A DNA stretch of 64,000 nucleotides from Pelobates cultripes (GCA_933207985.1 OW240913.1:95976843-96040842); one strand, 5' to 3'; positions 23,370 to 33,550 are shown, counted from the first letter of the stretch. Notes: a model not told the origin generated them from the letters alone. Program-made: numbers and translations.

Positions 23370-23782
23370 GTCAGTCAGCCTTCCTATATAAGGTTATTAA
23401 CCTGTGCATTGGGGTGAGGCCCCATACTGATTTTCATTACTGGCTCTCCAGTGTATTTATGTGCCATTTTGCTACATTCAGGGTGAGGCCCTATAATCTA
23501 ATTACCGCTGCCATCAGGTGGATTTTGTGCCACCTATATATATACACACATGCATATATAACTGGGTGAGGCCCAGAAAAAACCCAATATTCCCTGCTGG
23601 GGGAAACTGGTGCTTTTGCTGCCAGATTTATCATTCTCACCCTGCTGGGGTGCATATTCCTATTTTATTATTATACATATACACATTACCCTGCTCGGGG
23701 TTGCCTGGGTACTGCAGGTACCTTTTTTCACTCACTGGGACTGACCCCTAGCCCAACGTTTACTGTGCTTTCTCTATTACAG
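23370..23782 (+). promoter_or_regulatory. candidate leader intron of the DIRS element
   Basis: A good donor context (CCCCAG followed by GTCAGT) and an acceptor (TTTCTCTATTACAG) lie 413 bp apart and end 20 bp before the gag ATG. The stretch also carries three spaced GGGTGAGGCCC motifs. Splicing is inferred; no transcript evidence. Confidence 0.3.
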
Positions 23783-23801
23783 CGGCCCTACTCCTATCAT
23801 T

Positions 23802-26800
23802 ATGGATACACCCCAAAACCCTGCGGACTTCCAAACCATGATCGCGGAAGCCATCTCCGCCTCTATGGAGAAAGCGTTATCCAGGGTTATGACGGCAACT
23901 GCCGATCAGGCTAAAAAAGTCACAAAAGCCCAAGCCCATGACTATGATTCTGAGGCTTCAGAATCCCATACGCAGGCCGACTCACGGCCCAGCAAACGCC
24001 ACTGGAAGGGCGAAAAAGGGACTGACAACCCGGGCAAAGGCAAGGCACCTTCCAAACGCCACAGGCCAGTCCCACCCACTCCCGCCCACTACTCCTCGGA
24101 CGAGGGGGAAGAACACACACGCTCCATGGGCGTGTTGGACGAGTGGCAGGCCGCAGATTCTGATTCACAAGATAATGACTGGGGTTCGGACACAGGATCC
24201 CATACGGGCCTCCTGCAAGGCACCTTTTTGGACGACATCCAACTGCCGGATGACCCCACACCGGTCCATGACGAAGGGGAAGCCATTCTGGACCCCACGG
24301 GTCAACGTCTATTCGACCCTCGCAATATACGACACCCGCGTTCGGGGAACTGGACCCCCCCGGATCATCTCTCCAAATTTATGCATCGTTGGCTCCGCAA
24401 ACCCCTGGACAAAACGGTGTGCAACCGACTTCGTTCTGAATGCCCTCGCCCTTCCCTTCCCGACCATGTGGCTCAGACTCCCGAATTCGACCAGGTCATG
24501 AACACATTCATGTCTCGGGGTGGCCGTGACCCCAGGAGAGGCGTAGAAAAAGGATTCCACGGAGTTCAGGACAAACTCCTAGACTCCATTGGCCCACTTT
24601 CCCGCATCATGTTTTTGGCTGACGATGCCTTTACAAGGGCTGACGAATTTGATGCCAGCATGGTTAAAGAGTGGGCACATGATATACGAGAATGGGCACA
24701 GAGGTGCTTCTGTTTCTTGGGCAACACCAATGTAGCCCTCTCCTCTGAGAGGCGTAAAGCAGCGCTGCTCCGTATTGACGGAAAGCTGGTGGAATTGGGC
24801 AAATTATTTGGGGAAGCCTTCCTCAAGGAGCTGAACAAGCACGTAAACATTTTCACCTCACTAAATAAGGCTCACACTTCCATGAAGCGAGTCTTCAGGG
24901 GCCACCCCAGTCAGGGTGTTTTTGGACGGGCTGGCCGCTACAGGGGCCGAGTAGCCAGCCGTTTTTGGCCTTCTGGCCCCTGCTCGCACAGACCCCAACC
25001 CTTCTACCCAGAAGTGGGTTTCAGACAGCCCTTCTCCTACACCCGAGGAGCCGACAGAGGCAGAGGACCTCGTAACCGTGGCAGAGCACGCTTCCCCACA
25101 GGTAAGCACCTTAGTGTCTCAATGTCCACTTACCCCATGTACTGCAGGTCGTATCGCTCTGTCTTTTCAGAACTGGACAGCCATCTCCACGGACGCATGG
25201 ATCCTCCAGACGGTTCGGGACTACGTGATAGATTTTGTGGAAACCCCGTTCCAGACCGCCCCTCCGCACCCCATTCACTGTTCCAAGAAAGATCGCCACT
25301 TAATCGATGGCGAACTACGGGAACTCAAGGAAAAAGGAGCGATAGAACCCGCTCACGACCAAAGCGGCTTCTTCAGCAACATTTTCCTAGTGAAGAAGAA
25401 ATCCGGAGATTTCCGGCCGGTTATAAACCTGAGGGGGCTCAATGCCTTTGTACTGTACAGACATTTCAAGATGGAAGGCATCCACCTTATACGAGATCTG
25501 CTCCAGGACGGGGACTGGTTCACAAGACTGGACCTCAAGGACACCTACCTCTCGGTACCCATCCATGCTTCCTGCCGACAATTCCTCAGGTTCCGATGGC
25601 AAGGTCGCCCCTGGCAATTCACGTGCCTCCCCTTCGGCCTCAGCTCAGCACCGTGGTGTTTCACCAAACTACTGAAACCAGTAGTGTCTCGACTACGAAC
25701 TCAAGGAATTCGGTGCATTATCTACCTGGACGACCTGCTACTGTTTTCCTCAGACAGGTACAGTCTAACGCAACACACACGATATACCACCCGACTCCTC
25801 ACATCCCTAGGTTTCGTGGTGAACTTCCAAAAATCAGAAGTATCCCCAACCCAGACTATACAATTTCTGGGTTTCGAAATAGACTCCAAGACCAGCACAC
25901 TACGGCTCCCGACCTCAAAGATCGCAGCCATCAAGAAGGAGCTACGCAGAACCATTCGCTGCCACACCATTCCACTCCGCAACTTGGCTCGGATCGTGGG
26001 CTTACTATCCGCATCTATCCAAGCGATATTCCCGGGCCCGCTCCACTACAGAGCGATGCAACGCTTGAAGGCTTCCTTTCTCCGCCAGAACCCTTCGTAC
26101 GACCAAACTGTTCCGGTGACGGAGGAAGTCAAGGACGAACTCGGATGGTGGTTGGACAGCATGGAAGCGTGGAATGGCCGAGCCATCTTCGGGAACACGC
26201 CCGATATAGTCCTGGAATCAGACGCCAGCCTTTGGGGATGGGGCGCCACCTGCCAAGGCAATTCAACAGGAGGCACTTGGACTTCCCAGGAACTCAACCT
26301 CCACATCAACTGCCTGGAACTCCTAGCGGGGTCGTTTGCAATCCGCAGCTTAGCGAAAGACCGGACGAATTGCTGCATCCTCCTCCGGATGGACAACGTC
26401 TCAGCGGTCCGTTACATCAACAGACTGGGAGGGGCCCGGTCCAGACTCCTTTCGGAGATCACGAAAGAAATATTCCAGTTTTGCCTACCCCGGAACATCT
26501 CCCTCATGGCAGAATATCTCCCGGGCGAAACGAACCTGACAGCGGACTGGTTTTCTCGCCATTGGCGGGACAGCAGCGACTGGAGACTGGACCCAATGAT
26601 CTTTCAGCGCCTCTCGGCCAGGAGGGGCCCCCTCCATCTAGACCTCTTCGCATCGCGCAACAACAGGCAGACGGACGAGTACTTCAGCTGGCTACCAGAT
26701 CCGGAGAGCAAGGCAGTAGATGCATTTCTCCAACCATGGCCGCCCAAGGGCGCTTATGCCTTTCCCCCATTCGCCATGGTGGCAAGGACGATACAATACC

Positions 26801-27926
26801 TGAAGACGCAACGCGGGTCTCTGCTCCTCATCACCCCCCTATGGCAGGGCCAACCATGGTTCCTGGACCTCCTAGTATCATCCTACAGGGACCCTCTCCT
26901 CATACCGTCCTACCAGACACTCCTCACAGACCCGAGAGGGAACCTCCATCCTCTCATTCTGGAAGACCGCCTCACTCTAGTAGCTTGGACTCTTTCAGGG
27001 GTGCCTGGCAAACCGAGGACCTATCGCAGACAGCTCGAGACCTCTTATGGGATTCATGGGCACCAGGAACCAGACGATGCTACCTTGCAGCATGGAATTC
27101 CTGGGCCGCTTGGTGCAGTGAACGGAACTTTGATCCCTTTACGGCACCTGTAACAGCCATCCTGAACTTTCTCTCCCATCTGTACTCCATGGGACGGTCT
27201 TACCGATCCCTCAACGTTGTGCGCTCCGCGATTTCGGCGGCTCACGTTCCGACCCGGGGGATACCCGTCGGGAAAGATCCTCTGGTATGCCGTCTTCTCA
27301 GGGGCATAAGACTCCAGAGGCCTCCCAAACCCAAATACACCCGGTTATGGGACGTGGAGGTCGTTCTCCAGTTCCTTAGGGACTGGCCAGATAACGACAG
27401 ACTCTCACTCCGACAACTGTCGGCCAAACTAACACTTCTTCTGTGTTTGGTCTCGTTCCACAGAGTTTCGGACGTGCGGGCTTTCGACATTGACGCCTTT
27501 TCGGTCTCCCCCGAGGGAGTTACCTTCCAAGTGTCACGTCGTACCAAATCGGATTCCTCGTCGGTTTTTTACCCCTTTTTCCCTACGGAACCGCTGCTCT
27601 GCGTGGTCTCCACTCTGCGTCGATACGTACAAATCACATCCCCACTTCGGGTCTCATCTTCGGGGCAACTATTGGTGTCTTACGTTAGACCTCACGTACC
27701 CGTCTCTACTACCACCCTCGCCAGATGGGTGCGATGGATCCTGTCACTGGCAGGAGTGGAGGAGACCTTCGGCGCCCACTCCGTTCGCGGTGCGGCGGCC
27801 TCGTCGGCTTTCACCGTGGGCGCATCGCTGGCAGACATCCTACGAGCCGCGGATTGGTCACGTTTTCGGACCTTCTATTTCCGCCCGAACACGGGGGCAG
27901 CCGCGTCTCTCCTTCATCAGCGTTAA
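23802..27926 (+). CDS. DIRS gag / tyrosine recombinase in one open frame (1374 aa)
   Basis: Residues 1-430 are gag-like: a charged, Ser-rich start (MDTPQNPADFQTM...), an acidic segment, a helical region, then an Arg-rich, Gly-rich tail near 390-430. Residues about 1060-1374 are a tyrosine recombinase, which would integrate the circular cDNA: first Arg in the FHRVSDVRAF segment, H1326-x-x-R1329 in AHSVRG, and Y1359 in FRTFYFRP. Residues about 434-1060 lie opposite the RT domain in another frame and are rich in Pro, Arg, His, Ser and Gln, with no recognisable fold; this looks like the passive side of an overlap, yet it has no stop in about 630 codons. Start chosen at the ATG after the acceptor-like TTACAG. 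In other DIRS elements gag and recombinase are usually separate frames. The protein may be made as one chain or only its ends may be used. Confidence 0.85.
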   Translation: MDTPQNPADFQTMIAEAISASMEKALSRVMTATADQAKKVTKAQAHDYDSEASESHTQADSRPSKRHWKGEKGTDNPGKGKAPSKRHRPVPPTPAHYSSDEGEEHTRSMGVLDEWQAADSDSQDNDWGSDTGSHTGLLQGTFLDDIQLPDDPTPVHDEGEAILDPTGQRLFDPRNIRHPRSGNWTPPDHLSKFMHRWLRKPLDKTVCNRLRSECPRPSLPDHVAQTPEFDQVMNTFMSRGGRDPRRGVEKGFHGVQDKLLDSIGPLSRIMFLADDAFTRADEFDASMVKEWAHDIREWAQRCFCFLGNTNVALSSERRKAALLRIDGKLVELGKLFGEAFLKELNKHVNIFTSLNKAHTSMKRVFRGHPSQGVFGRAGRYRGRVASRFWPSGPCSHRPQPFYPEVGFRQPFSYTRGADRGRGPRNRGRARFPTGKHLSVSMSTYPMYCRSYRSVFSELDSHLHGRMDPPDGSGLRDRFCGNPVPDRPSAPHSLFQERSPLNRWRTTGTQGKRSDRTRSRPKRLLQQHFPSEEEIRRFPAGYKPEGAQCLCTVQTFQDGRHPPYTRSAPGRGLVHKTGPQGHLPLGTHPCFLPTIPQVPMARSPLAIHVPPLRPQLSTVVFHQTTETSSVSTTNSRNSVHYLPGRPATVFLRQVQSNATHTIYHPTPHIPRFRGELPKIRSIPNPDYTISGFRNRLQDQHTTAPDLKDRSHQEGATQNHSLPHHSTPQLGSDRGLTIRIYPSDIPGPAPLQSDATLEGFLSPPEPFVRPNCSGDGGSQGRTRMVVGQHGSVEWPSHLREHARYSPGIRRQPLGMGRHLPRQFNRRHLDFPGTQPPHQLPGTPSGVVCNPQLSERPDELLHPPPDGQRLSGPLHQQTGRGPVQTPFGDHERNIPVLPTPEHLPHGRISPGRNEPDSGLVFSPLAGQQRLETGPNDLSAPLGQEGPPPSRPLRIAQQQADGRVLQLATRSGEQGSRCISPTMAAQGRLCLSPIRHGGKDDTIPEDATRVSAPHHPPMAGPTMVPGPPSIILQGPSPHTVLPDTPHRPEREPPSSHSGRPPHSSSLDSFRGAWQTEDLSQTARDLLWDSWAPGTRRCYLAAWNSWAAWCSERNFDPFTAPVTAILNFLSHLYSMGRSYRSLNVVRSAISAAHVPTRGIPVGKDPLVCRLLRGIRLQRPPKPKYTRLWDVEVVLQFLRDWPDNDRLSLRQLSAKLTLLLCLVSFHRVSDVRAFDIDAFSVSPEGVTFQVSRRTKSDSSSVFYPFFPTEPLLCVVSTLRRYVQITSPLRVSSSGQLLVSYVRPHVPVSTTTLARWVRWILSLAGVEETFGAHSVRGAAASSAFTVGASLADILRAADWSRFRTFYFRPNTGAAASLLHQR
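25078..27153 (+). CDS. DIRS reverse transcriptase / RNase H / methyltransferase-like (nested frame)
   Basis: This enzyme would copy the element's RNA into cDNA. RT motifs are clear: FSNIFLVKKKSGDFRPVINL, LDLKDTYLSVPI and the catalytic YLDD at residues 216-219, counted from the GTG at 25078. RNase H follows, with LESDASLWGWGA (Asp 382), LELLA, RMDNVSAVRYIN and a C-terminal ADWFSRH. The last part (LHLDLFASRNNRQ ... YAFPPFAMV ... WQGQPWFLDL) matches the methyltransferase-like domain of DIRS elements. The frame is open from 24955 (after a TAG at 24952-24954) but has no ATG before about 25470, beyond the first RT motifs. It must therefore be made by frameshift, splicing or non-AUG start. It lies entirely within the gag/recombinase frame. 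Confidence 0.93.
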   Translation: MAEHASPQVSTLVSQCPLTPCTAGRIALSFQNWTAISTDAWILQTVRDYVIDFVETPFQTAPPHPIHCSKKDRHLIDGELRELKEKGAIEPAHDQSGFFSNIFLVKKKSGDFRPVINLRGLNAFVLYRHFKMEGIHLIRDLLQDGDWFTRLDLKDTYLSVPIHASCRQFLRFRWQGRPWQFTCLPFGLSSAPWCFTKLLKPVVSRLRTQGIRCIIYLDDLLLFSSDRYSLTQHTRYTTRLLTSLGFVVNFQKSEVSPTQTIQFLGFEIDSKTSTLRLPTSKIAAIKKELRRTIRCHTIPLRNLARIVGLLSASIQAIFPGPLHYRAMQRLKASFLRQNPSYDQTVPVTEEVKDELGWWLDSMEAWNGRAIFGNTPDIVLESDASLWGWGATCQGNSTGGTWTSQELNLHINCLELLAGSFAIRSLAKDRTNCCILLRMDNVSAVRYINRLGGARSRLLSEITKEIFQFCLPRNISLMAEYLPGETNLTADWFSRHWRDSSDWRLDPMIFQRLSARRGPLHLDLFASRNNRQTDEYFSWLPDPESKAVDAFLQPWPPKGAYAFPPFAMVARTIQYLKTQRGSLLLITPLWQGQPWFLDLLVSSYRDPLLIPSYQTLLTDPRGNLHPLILEDRLTLVAWTLSGVPGKPRTYRRQLETSYGIHGHQEPDDATLQHGIPGPLGAVNGTLIPLRHL
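25102..25147 (+). promoter_or_regulatory. candidate 46-nt intron joining gag to RT
   Basis: The donor is CCACAG followed by GTAAGC; the acceptor is CCCCATGTACTGCAG followed by GTCGTATC, with a pyrimidine-leaning tract between. Removing 46 nt moves translation from the gag frame into the RT frame at GRIALSFQNW. The length is short for a vertebrate intron, so programmed frameshifting in the same overlap is a fair alternative. Confidence 0.35.
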
Positions 27927-27930
27927 AAAT

Positions 27931-28031
27931 GCAAAATATGAAGCCTCCTGTCATGTTGTAAAATTGAAGATTATGCTAGCGTTAGTGTACTTATAATCTT
28001 AATTTTAGTAATGACAGGAGGCGAGTATTTT
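27931..28031 (-). repeat. DIRS internal complementary region
   Basis: 27931-27965 is the exact complement of the left extremity (22671-22705). About 27960-28031 is the exact complement of the right extremity (28551-28622). The two meet at AAAATT. In the DIRS model this template lets the cDNA ends be completed and circularised. It begins 4 bp after the recombinase stop codon. Confidence 0.93.
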
Positions 28032-28434
28032 CCCACCCACCACACCCGCGAGGGATACGTTCTCACGTGAGTATACCTACACTGTGGGCTTTCACCCCTC
28101 TACTATCTTCCTACTCACTCTGCAGGATATCATGTTTGTACCAGGTCTATTTATGTCCCTGTTATCTGTTACTGTCATTCTGCTATGAATGTCTCATTGT
28201 CAGTGGAATTTGTATCTGGTCTATTTCATTACTGCAAACAGTTGCAAGATCGGTACCTAACCTTTTCCACGTTCTTTTTCAGCATAACTTCAGGATATTG
28301 CAGCTCACGCTCAGGATGGACACGTTTGGACCATCTTCCGGCCTCTAGACCGGCTCTTTTGGAAAGTTCACCCGTTGGTGCATGTTACAAGACTTTGGAC
28401 TTATCGAGGGAAATTTGTTTCTGATGTCGCTTTC

Positions 28435-28569
28435 GAAAGAGGGGGAGGAGCCTCATCACTGTGAATATTGTACCTCCTACTGCATTTTTGATTGGTTAAT
28501 GTTTTCACTTTTCTTTACTGCTGTGTGGAGTTAGTAAAGAGAGTTTATGCAAAATACTCGCCTCCTGTC
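28435..28569 (-). repeat. DIRS right inverted terminal repeat
   Basis: Complement of 22684-22819, ending GCCTCCTGTC. The outermost extension to 28622 is unique to this side and is mirrored in the internal complementary region. Confidence 0.9.
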
Positions 28570-28622
28570 ATTACTAAAATTAAGATTATAAGTACACTAA
28601 CGCTAGCATAATCTTCAATTTT

Positions 28623-29231
28623 CTACACAATGGTTTTAGAGGAAAATTTTCTTTGTTAAAACATTTAGATACTTTATAAAATGAATTTCTCATACCTTTC
28701 AACATTTCAAATGGACACTTTAATTTTAAGGGTGTGAGATGGGATTTGGCCAAGAACTGGGCTGTCGTGGGACAGTTTAGGTGACTTACTAATAGCAATA
28801 TATGTAACATTGTAATTTAGAACAAAAACAATACATTTTATTAATACAGACTGATTTCTATACACATTTATTGTTTAAAAACACATTACTTGAGTATTAC
28901 TGCTATGAAGCTCTGGTATAAAACCAGACACCAAAAATATGGAGCTCCTACAAAAAAGGGGTATCGGGATAAAAAAGAGGGACTTTCCTTACTAAATAGA
29001 GACACTTAGAAGGTATGATTTCCAGAGAGATTTAGAGAGAAATAAATCAAGGCACTCTCTAGAACGTCAGTTCAATAAACAGTGGAAAGTTAATGTTAGC
29101 ATTTTTATTGATCTTCTTACCAAAATAGTGAGCTATAGAACGTGCAGCCTGATTTATGCAGTTTTCTGACTTAAGCTAAACAATATCATATACCAAATAC
29201 ACAAAGGTGCTTCTGCTATACAAATATGTAT
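28623..29231. other. non-coding, no recognised feature
   Basis: No feature could be assigned between the DIRS end and the LTR. Confidence 0.5.
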
Positions 29232-30231
29232 TGTAAACTATTACGGTATAACCCGAGTATCGTGGGTTAATACCGAATAGGACGTTCACCTTATTACGGG
29301 AATAGCAACTCACGAACGCTTCAATTCACCGAACTGAGAATCAGCCGAAATCCTGGAACAGGCAAACAAATACTCCAAAGTAGCAATCCCCCCAAACACG
29401 AGACCAAACTCCGTCTTGAGGGTAAAACAGGATTCTGGTTTATTGATGGCTACCTGCCCCGTATTTATGCAGGTCTCCCACCTGGTGGACACTCCCCTAG
29501 GGGACCAGATGGAAGACTGGGACAAATGAGGTACAGTAGCCAATCACAGTGGCTCAGGTATAAACTTTGTACAGGTAAACCCCTCCTCTCTATCCTGGAG
29601 ATAATTGGGAAGAAATCCAATTATCTCCAGGGATAGAGGCAAACTGCCATTTTACATGGTATAATAAAAACACATAAAAATCCATAAATGTAAAACTACT
29701 AGTCTTTCACACTGTTCTTTCGGTATACGAATGACTCCATGGGATGGCTATCTGGGTTAAGTCCATTCGTAGAATAAAAAGTCCCGAACTGACCGGCATT
29801 CGTATGCCTGATGATAAGAAGGGCGGTCGGCGGTTTCAGCGGTTTCAGCGGTTTCAGCGGTTTCAGCGGTTTCAGCGGTTTCAGCGGTGTTCGGTAGAAA
29901 AAGTGTCTGGTTTAAGTTCCATAAGTTCATCGTCGAACACCGCTGTTCATTCATGTGTTTAAAATGGCTGCCGCCTCGTGGTCGACATACGAACGACGAC
30001 CACCCAGCATACGGTTCCAATTAAGAGGTGTCTGCGGTTAACCACAACGTTCTAATTGAGGCCAATAGGTTAACCAGCAGCACACTTCTCTTCTGTGTGG
30101 CCGGCCGTTCGGTAGTTTTATTCGGTATGAACTGAAATAAACGAGCAGGGACGTACGGGCAGGTAATTCCACAAATGTATAACAAAATAGACGAACCAGC
30201 AGATAGTACTTAGACAGATGGATCTGTCACA
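29232..30231 (+). mobile_element. LTR-like element, copy 2
   Basis: It shares with the solo LTRs at 10446 and 53275 the block CAGGTCTCCCACCTGGTGG (about 29468), the hairpin TATCCTGGAGATAATTGG / CCAATTATCTCCAGGGATA (29591-29635) and the end GGATCTGTCACA. The start TGTAAACTATTACGG is less certain and I find no matching 5-bp duplication, so the limits are estimates. It contains a 9-bp tandem repeat. Confidence 0.6.
29831..29884. repeat. 9-bp tandem repeat (CGGTTTCAG)6
   Basis: Six perfect consecutive units inside LTR copy 2. They read as a QRF/RFQ tripeptide repeat in one frame, but this is not a gene. Confidence 0.95.
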
Positions 30232-30299
30232 TAAATGTGTTAACAACCTGTGAATTGTAGTTCTAAAAAAACAAAAAACATCTTACATAAGATTATACT

Positions 30300-30728
30300 C
30301 CTCGGGGGCGTGTCCGGCTGCCATCTTGGATGGCCACGTTTTGAGGAAGCTCTGGGGACATTGGGACATTGATGTAACTAAATAACTATTTATAACTTTG
30401 CTGAACCAAATATGAACATTGCTGCAACTTTATGAACTATACATCAACATGCAAAAGCCAAAAAGAGGATCCTCAGAGAATCAGGTTTGTTGCCGCAACC
30501 AAGATGGCTATGTCACCGCATCTTGATTTAGACTCTACCACATACAAGATAGCTACTGCTACCTCTAAGATGGCTAGTACAGGAGAGGAATCATTTAAAT
30601 TTAAAGATGTACTTCCTTCCCAAGCTATGGAAACCATAACAACTGTGCCAATATCATCAAACCCAGTGTGGGAAATCCTACAAGATATAAGGAAGGATTT
30701 AAGAGAATGCGAACGAAGAAGCACTTGA
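30300..30728 (+). pseudogene. possible LINE (L1/Tx1-type) 5' end with ORF1 start
   Basis: A GC-rich start with a YY1-type site (CTGCCATCTTGG near 30320) is followed by a 98-codon frame at 30432 ending NPVWEILQDIRKDLRECERR, which resembles the beginning of a LINE ORF1 coiled coil. The frame stops soon after and nothing of ORF2 follows. The assignment rests on layout more than on sequence identity. Confidence 0.3.
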
Positions 30729-30867
30729 TTTTTTACACGATCTACCGTGATTTCGGTAGAGTATGAACTAGCGTACTTATAGCGAACGGGCTATAATCAC
30801 ACAAGTTTCTATCATTTTCAGGAGTGTGCAAATGAACGTATCGTAAGAAATACAAGGGGTTTGTTAT

Positions 30868-31135
30868 AGGTACAGTGTGTGCTGGGAGGTGTAGTGTTTG
30901 TAGGGATTCGGTGTGTGTGGTTAGCTGCTGTGTGTGTGGTGAGTGTTGTGTGTGTGGAGGAGGTGCTGTGTGTGTAGGCAGGTGAAGTGTTTTTAAGGGT
31001 TCAGTGTGTGAAGGGGGTGCTGTGTGTGTGGGGGTGTAGTGTGAGTAGGGGTTCAGTGTGTGTTGGTGGGGTGCTGTGTGTGGAAGGAATGTAGTGTATG
31101 CATGGGTTCAGTATGTGTGTGTAGAGGAGATAATA
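30868..31135. repeat. GTGTGT-rich minisatellite
   Basis: Imperfect units of the type GGGGTTCAGTGTGTG and GGTGCTGTGTGTG alternate over about 270 bp. Confidence 0.75.
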
Positions 31136-31169
31136 AAGCACATTTATATATTGAAAAAAAACCTAATTT

Positions 31170-31693
31170 TTTATTTTAACTAATATAACTAGTTTATATT
31201 TACCCCCCTCCCCCCATTTTCTGACCTTTGGCCAGGGAGTCAGGGGGGACTTTTGAATCCCAAGTGGTCCGGTGGTTGTGTGTGCAGTTCAGCCTGTAGC
31301 TCCTTTGGCTGCAGACTGACTACTCTCTCCTCCCGCGAGTACAGTGCAGTTTTGAAACGTTGCCATGGTAACGAGCGGCAATGCTCTGACCTGCCTGATT
31401 GTGGTAGGAGCGTTCTGCCTCCCAGGCCTTAGCTCCCTTCCTCCCTCTGCAGCAGCAAACTGCCTTGGGGCCGGTGAGGGAGATCTTTGATCTTCCCACC
31501 GACCTGAAAAGACAGATAGCAAAGCCTGCTCTGCATGAAGCCGGCAGGGGAGATGAAAGGATCTCCCCTATTGGCCTCGGTACATGGGGAAAGAAGCCAG
31601 CTCTGCAGAAACCAGGATATTAATGCATCCTGAGAAAGATTCTTGGGACACTGGGCAAACAGGTGAAAACCGGGACAATGTCTGGTCACCCTG
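31170..31693. mobile_element. hAT-like element, right end only
   Basis: The right terminus reads CGGGACAATGTCTGGTCACCCTG, the complement of the CAGGGTGACCAGAC start common to hAT elements. No left end or 8-bp duplication was found, so the start is a guess. It contains a perfect GTTGCCATGGTAAC palindrome. Confidence 0.4.
31359..31372. promoter_or_regulatory. RFX X-box palindrome
   Basis: GTTGCCATGGTAAC is a perfect full-site X-box, the sequence bound by RFX factors. It lies within transposon-like sequence; use is inferred. Confidence 0.5.
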
Positions 31694-31699
31694 CATAAT

Positions 31700-32575
<876 letters not shown>

Positions 32576-32589
32576 TATTTGTTTGAGCT

Positions 32590-32850
32590 GTTTTTGATGC
32601 ATACAGACTGGTGATATCCAGAACTTCATGTTCACAGTCACCCTTGGTTTCCATCCTCGGGTGGGGTGTTTAGGTGAGCACTTTTCATATATGGATGTCT
32701 TGATGAAAGTATCAGAGAAATGTTGAAATGTATGCTATATTTTACTAAATAAAGCAGTAAAGACTTTTCCACAGCAAATCCCGTGAGTGCACATCCTTGT
32801 TTGTTGAGTGTGTTAGCTGGCTGGCAGTTGTACCAGATTAAGAAATCTTC
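32590..32850 (+). mobile_element. Penelope-like terminal repeat fragment with decayed hammerhead
   Basis: CTTGATGAAAGT...GTTGAAATG near 32699-32730 resembles a mutated hammerhead core (CTGATGA...GAAA), followed by AATAAAGCAGTAAAGAC and a GTGAGTGCACATCC block as in Penelope-type terminal repeats. Stem II is not well formed. Confidence 0.35.
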
Positions 32851-33204
32851 ATTTATTAACAAGCGTTCTCAGTTTCTGTACATTATACATTTATCAAACA
32901 TATTATATATAAGTATAGATGTTTTTTTTCCTCTATCGATCACTTCTCACTTCATCTATGAATAAAATCCATAATCTTGTAGAATTGTTTTGGTCCAAAC
33001 TCTAATCCACATTTCTTGATTGCTTGAATTCCCAAACTCTAAGCCAAAATGCACCAAAATCAAGAACCAAACAAGCCGCACAATGGCCAAACATGTTTGT
33101 TTTGATAAGTGATTCTGAATTCTGCCAAAAAGAGAGATGATTAATAGTAAGACAAGATAATCAATGGTTAGAGTTGTCAGGATTACAAATTGATCCAGCA
33201 CGCA

Positions 33205-33520
33205 GAACTGTGTCACACCCAGGACTAAGGATAATGTTTAACCGGACCTTAAAATGGCCGGACTTAAAGTATCCAAGAATAGTCAAAATACTTGCCGAGG
33301 TCAGGAACACAGAATCAAATACAATGATGAGGTCAAGGATACCAAAATTCAGGGAAGTCAAAACGAAGCCACAGTGAAATACCAGAAAATAAAAATCAGG
33401 AACCCATTCTTGGATTAGCATCAGTATGAAACCACAAGTGGGCAATGAGCAAAAGGAGATTTGGGTTTTAATACCCCTCCTGTGGATCTGATTGGCCATA
33501 ACCAGCCTTTACCACCAAAA
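33205..33520 (+). mobile_element. possible decayed LTR fragment
   Basis: TGTCACACCCAGGACTAAGG, followed by repeated AAGTCAAAA and CAGGAAC phrases and a GTGGATCTGATTGGCCATAACC block, resembles some amphibian gypsy LTRs. No end or duplication is visible. Confidence 0.25.
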
Positions 33521-33550
33521 GCAATTACCAGGTTTTCATGTGCATGATTG

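Larger units (their letters stand above)
22671..28622 (+). mobile_element. DIRS1-like tyrosine recombinase retrotransposon, apparently complete
   Basis: All structural marks of a DIRS1 element are present. Inverted terminal repeats lie at 22684-22819 and 28435-28569. An internal complementary region at 27931-28031 matches both extreme ends in inverse sense. Coding capacity covers gag, RT/RNase H/methyltransferase and tyrosine recombinase. There is no target duplication, as expected for recombinase-mediated insertion of a circle; AATTTT occurs at both boundaries (22671-22676, 28617-28622). Frames are uninterrupted and the complementary regions match without visible mismatch, which suggests a recent insertion. 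Confidence 0.92.

Noticed and set aside
28720..29040. hAT-like phrases such as GGGCTGTCGTGGGACAG
   Set aside because: No CAG/CTG ends or 8-bp duplication could be found.
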